A DNA stretch of 7,683 nt from Eudoraea sp. (GTDB lineage: Bacteria > Bacteroidota > Bacteroidia > Flavobacteriales > Flavobacteriaceae): the NCBI GenBank assembly GCA_024642325.1, contig JAHEBI010000100.1, forward strand, positions 1-7,683. Direction: 5' to 3'. A program made the translations under genes and the position numbers. Below the pieces are notes generated by a model. That model did not search any database, was not told the origin of the DNA, and worked only from the letters and a program-made list of their open reading frames with translations. Below, piece after piece: positions 7,225-7,683 of the stretch; within the stretch, counting starts at the first letter, position 1, and every line of letters begins with the position of its first letter.

Positions 7225-7683
7225 TCATTTTTTGCCTTCCCACTCCTTATAGAATTGATCCAGATATTTGAGCATAAAAGCATGGCGATTCTCGGCAAGC
7301 TTTTTGCCGGCAGAGGTATTCATCTTTCCTTTTAAGAGCAGCAGTTTTTCATAAAAATGATTGATTGTGGGGGCACTGGAATTTTTATATTCTTCTTTGC
7401 TCATCTTCATATTTGGAGCAATTTCAGGATTGTAGAGCTCCCTGTTTTTAAATCCACCATAGTTAAACGCCCTTGCAATACCTATAGCCCCGATTGCATC
7501 TAATCGGTCCGCATCCTGCACTACCTGTAATTCAAGAGAGTTAAAAGGCTTCTCTGTGGCGGAGAGACTATTTTTGAATGAAACAGTTTCTATAATTTTG
7601 ATAATGTGCTCCCTGCTCGATTCATCTACATTTAATTCTGTCAATAATTCAGAAGCTATTTTAGGCCCCAGAGTTTCGTCCCC
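7225..7683 (-). CDS. HD-domain phosphohydrolase, C-terminal part (partial)
   Basis: The open frame runs from the right edge to the TGA at 7225-7227, leaving 152 residues; there is no stop between 7644 and 7683, so an apparent start (TTG, 7642-7644) is internal and the true start lies outside. The visible part opens with GDETLGPKIASELL, continues with EHIIKIIETVSF, and holds QDADRLDAIGAIGIARAF, whose Asp residues include the last metal ligand of the HD fold. FNYGGFKNRELYNPEI and the C-terminal HFYEKLLLLKGKM and LDQFYKEWEGK resemble the YedJ-like branch of HD proteins, presumed metal-dependent phosphohydrolases of unknown substrate. The leading His and His-Asp ligands are not visible. It precedes the oxidoreductase gene on the same strand, but the 114-base gap leaves co-transcription open. 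Confidence 0.88.
   Translation of the reverse strand, partial: GDETLGPKIASELLTELNVDESSREHIIKIIETVSFKNSLSATEKPFNSLELQVVQDADRLDAIGAIGIARAFNYGGFKNRELYNPEIAPNMKMSKEEYKNSSAPTINHFYEKLLLLKGKMNTSAGKKLAENRHAFMLKYLDQFYKEWEGKK

Noticed and set aside
1..7683. Defence system, mobile element, CRISPR array or biosynthetic cluster
   Set aside because: No transposase, integrase, repeat-spacer pattern, tRNA or assembly-line gene is present; all clear genes fall in common bacterial families apart from the secreted protein and the short fragment at the left edge.

Overview
The window looks like an ordinary chromosomal stretch of a member of the Bacteroidota, most likely a flavobacterium (inference). The DNA is AT-rich and the clear ATG starts have no Shine-Dalgarno-like purine run in the usual place, only A/T-rich leaders. 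One gap carries a good match to the Bacteroidota promoter pattern (TTG, about 20 bases, TAnnTTTG). The protein set also fits that group: HemJ, a secreted propeller-like protein, a Tat-exported Gfo/Idh/MocA oxidoreductase and a PA0069-type radical SAM protein. I see no RNA gene, CRISPR array, insertion sequence or prophage gene, and no gene-free stretch longer than 114 bases.

Positions 1-4515 (+ strand) read as one tightly packed transcription unit. It starts with the last 19 codons of an unrecognised gene, whose stop overlaps the start of hemJ (TAATG). hemJ makes the membrane protoporphyrinogen IX oxidase of haem synthesis. After 44 bases comes a two-transmembrane, NtrY-like sensor histidine kinase without a partner response regulator in the window. 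Its stop overlaps the start of a complete enoyl-CoA hydratase (ATGA), and 21 bases later comes a secreted protein of unknown function that looks like a beta-propeller. These products share no obvious pathway, so the grouping may be co-transcription of housekeeping and envelope functions rather than one system.

Positions 4516-5644 (+ strand) hold a separate unit: a putative promoter lying across a 19-base near-perfect tandem duplication, then a PA0069-family radical SAM gene that appears to start with TTG almost directly after the promoter. The protein ends in a peptide resembling the bacterial sliding-clamp-binding motif, which hints at a DNA-related role.

Positions 5645-7683 are on the - strand and converge on the radical SAM gene: a Tat-signal Gfo/Idh/MocA oxidoreductase (start best placed at 7110) and, upstream of it, the C-terminal part of an HD-domain phosphohydrolase that runs off the right edge. 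I did not find a convincing new multi-gene system. The most useful leads are the clamp-motif-bearing radical SAM protein, its unusual promoter and start region, and the unknown propeller protein.
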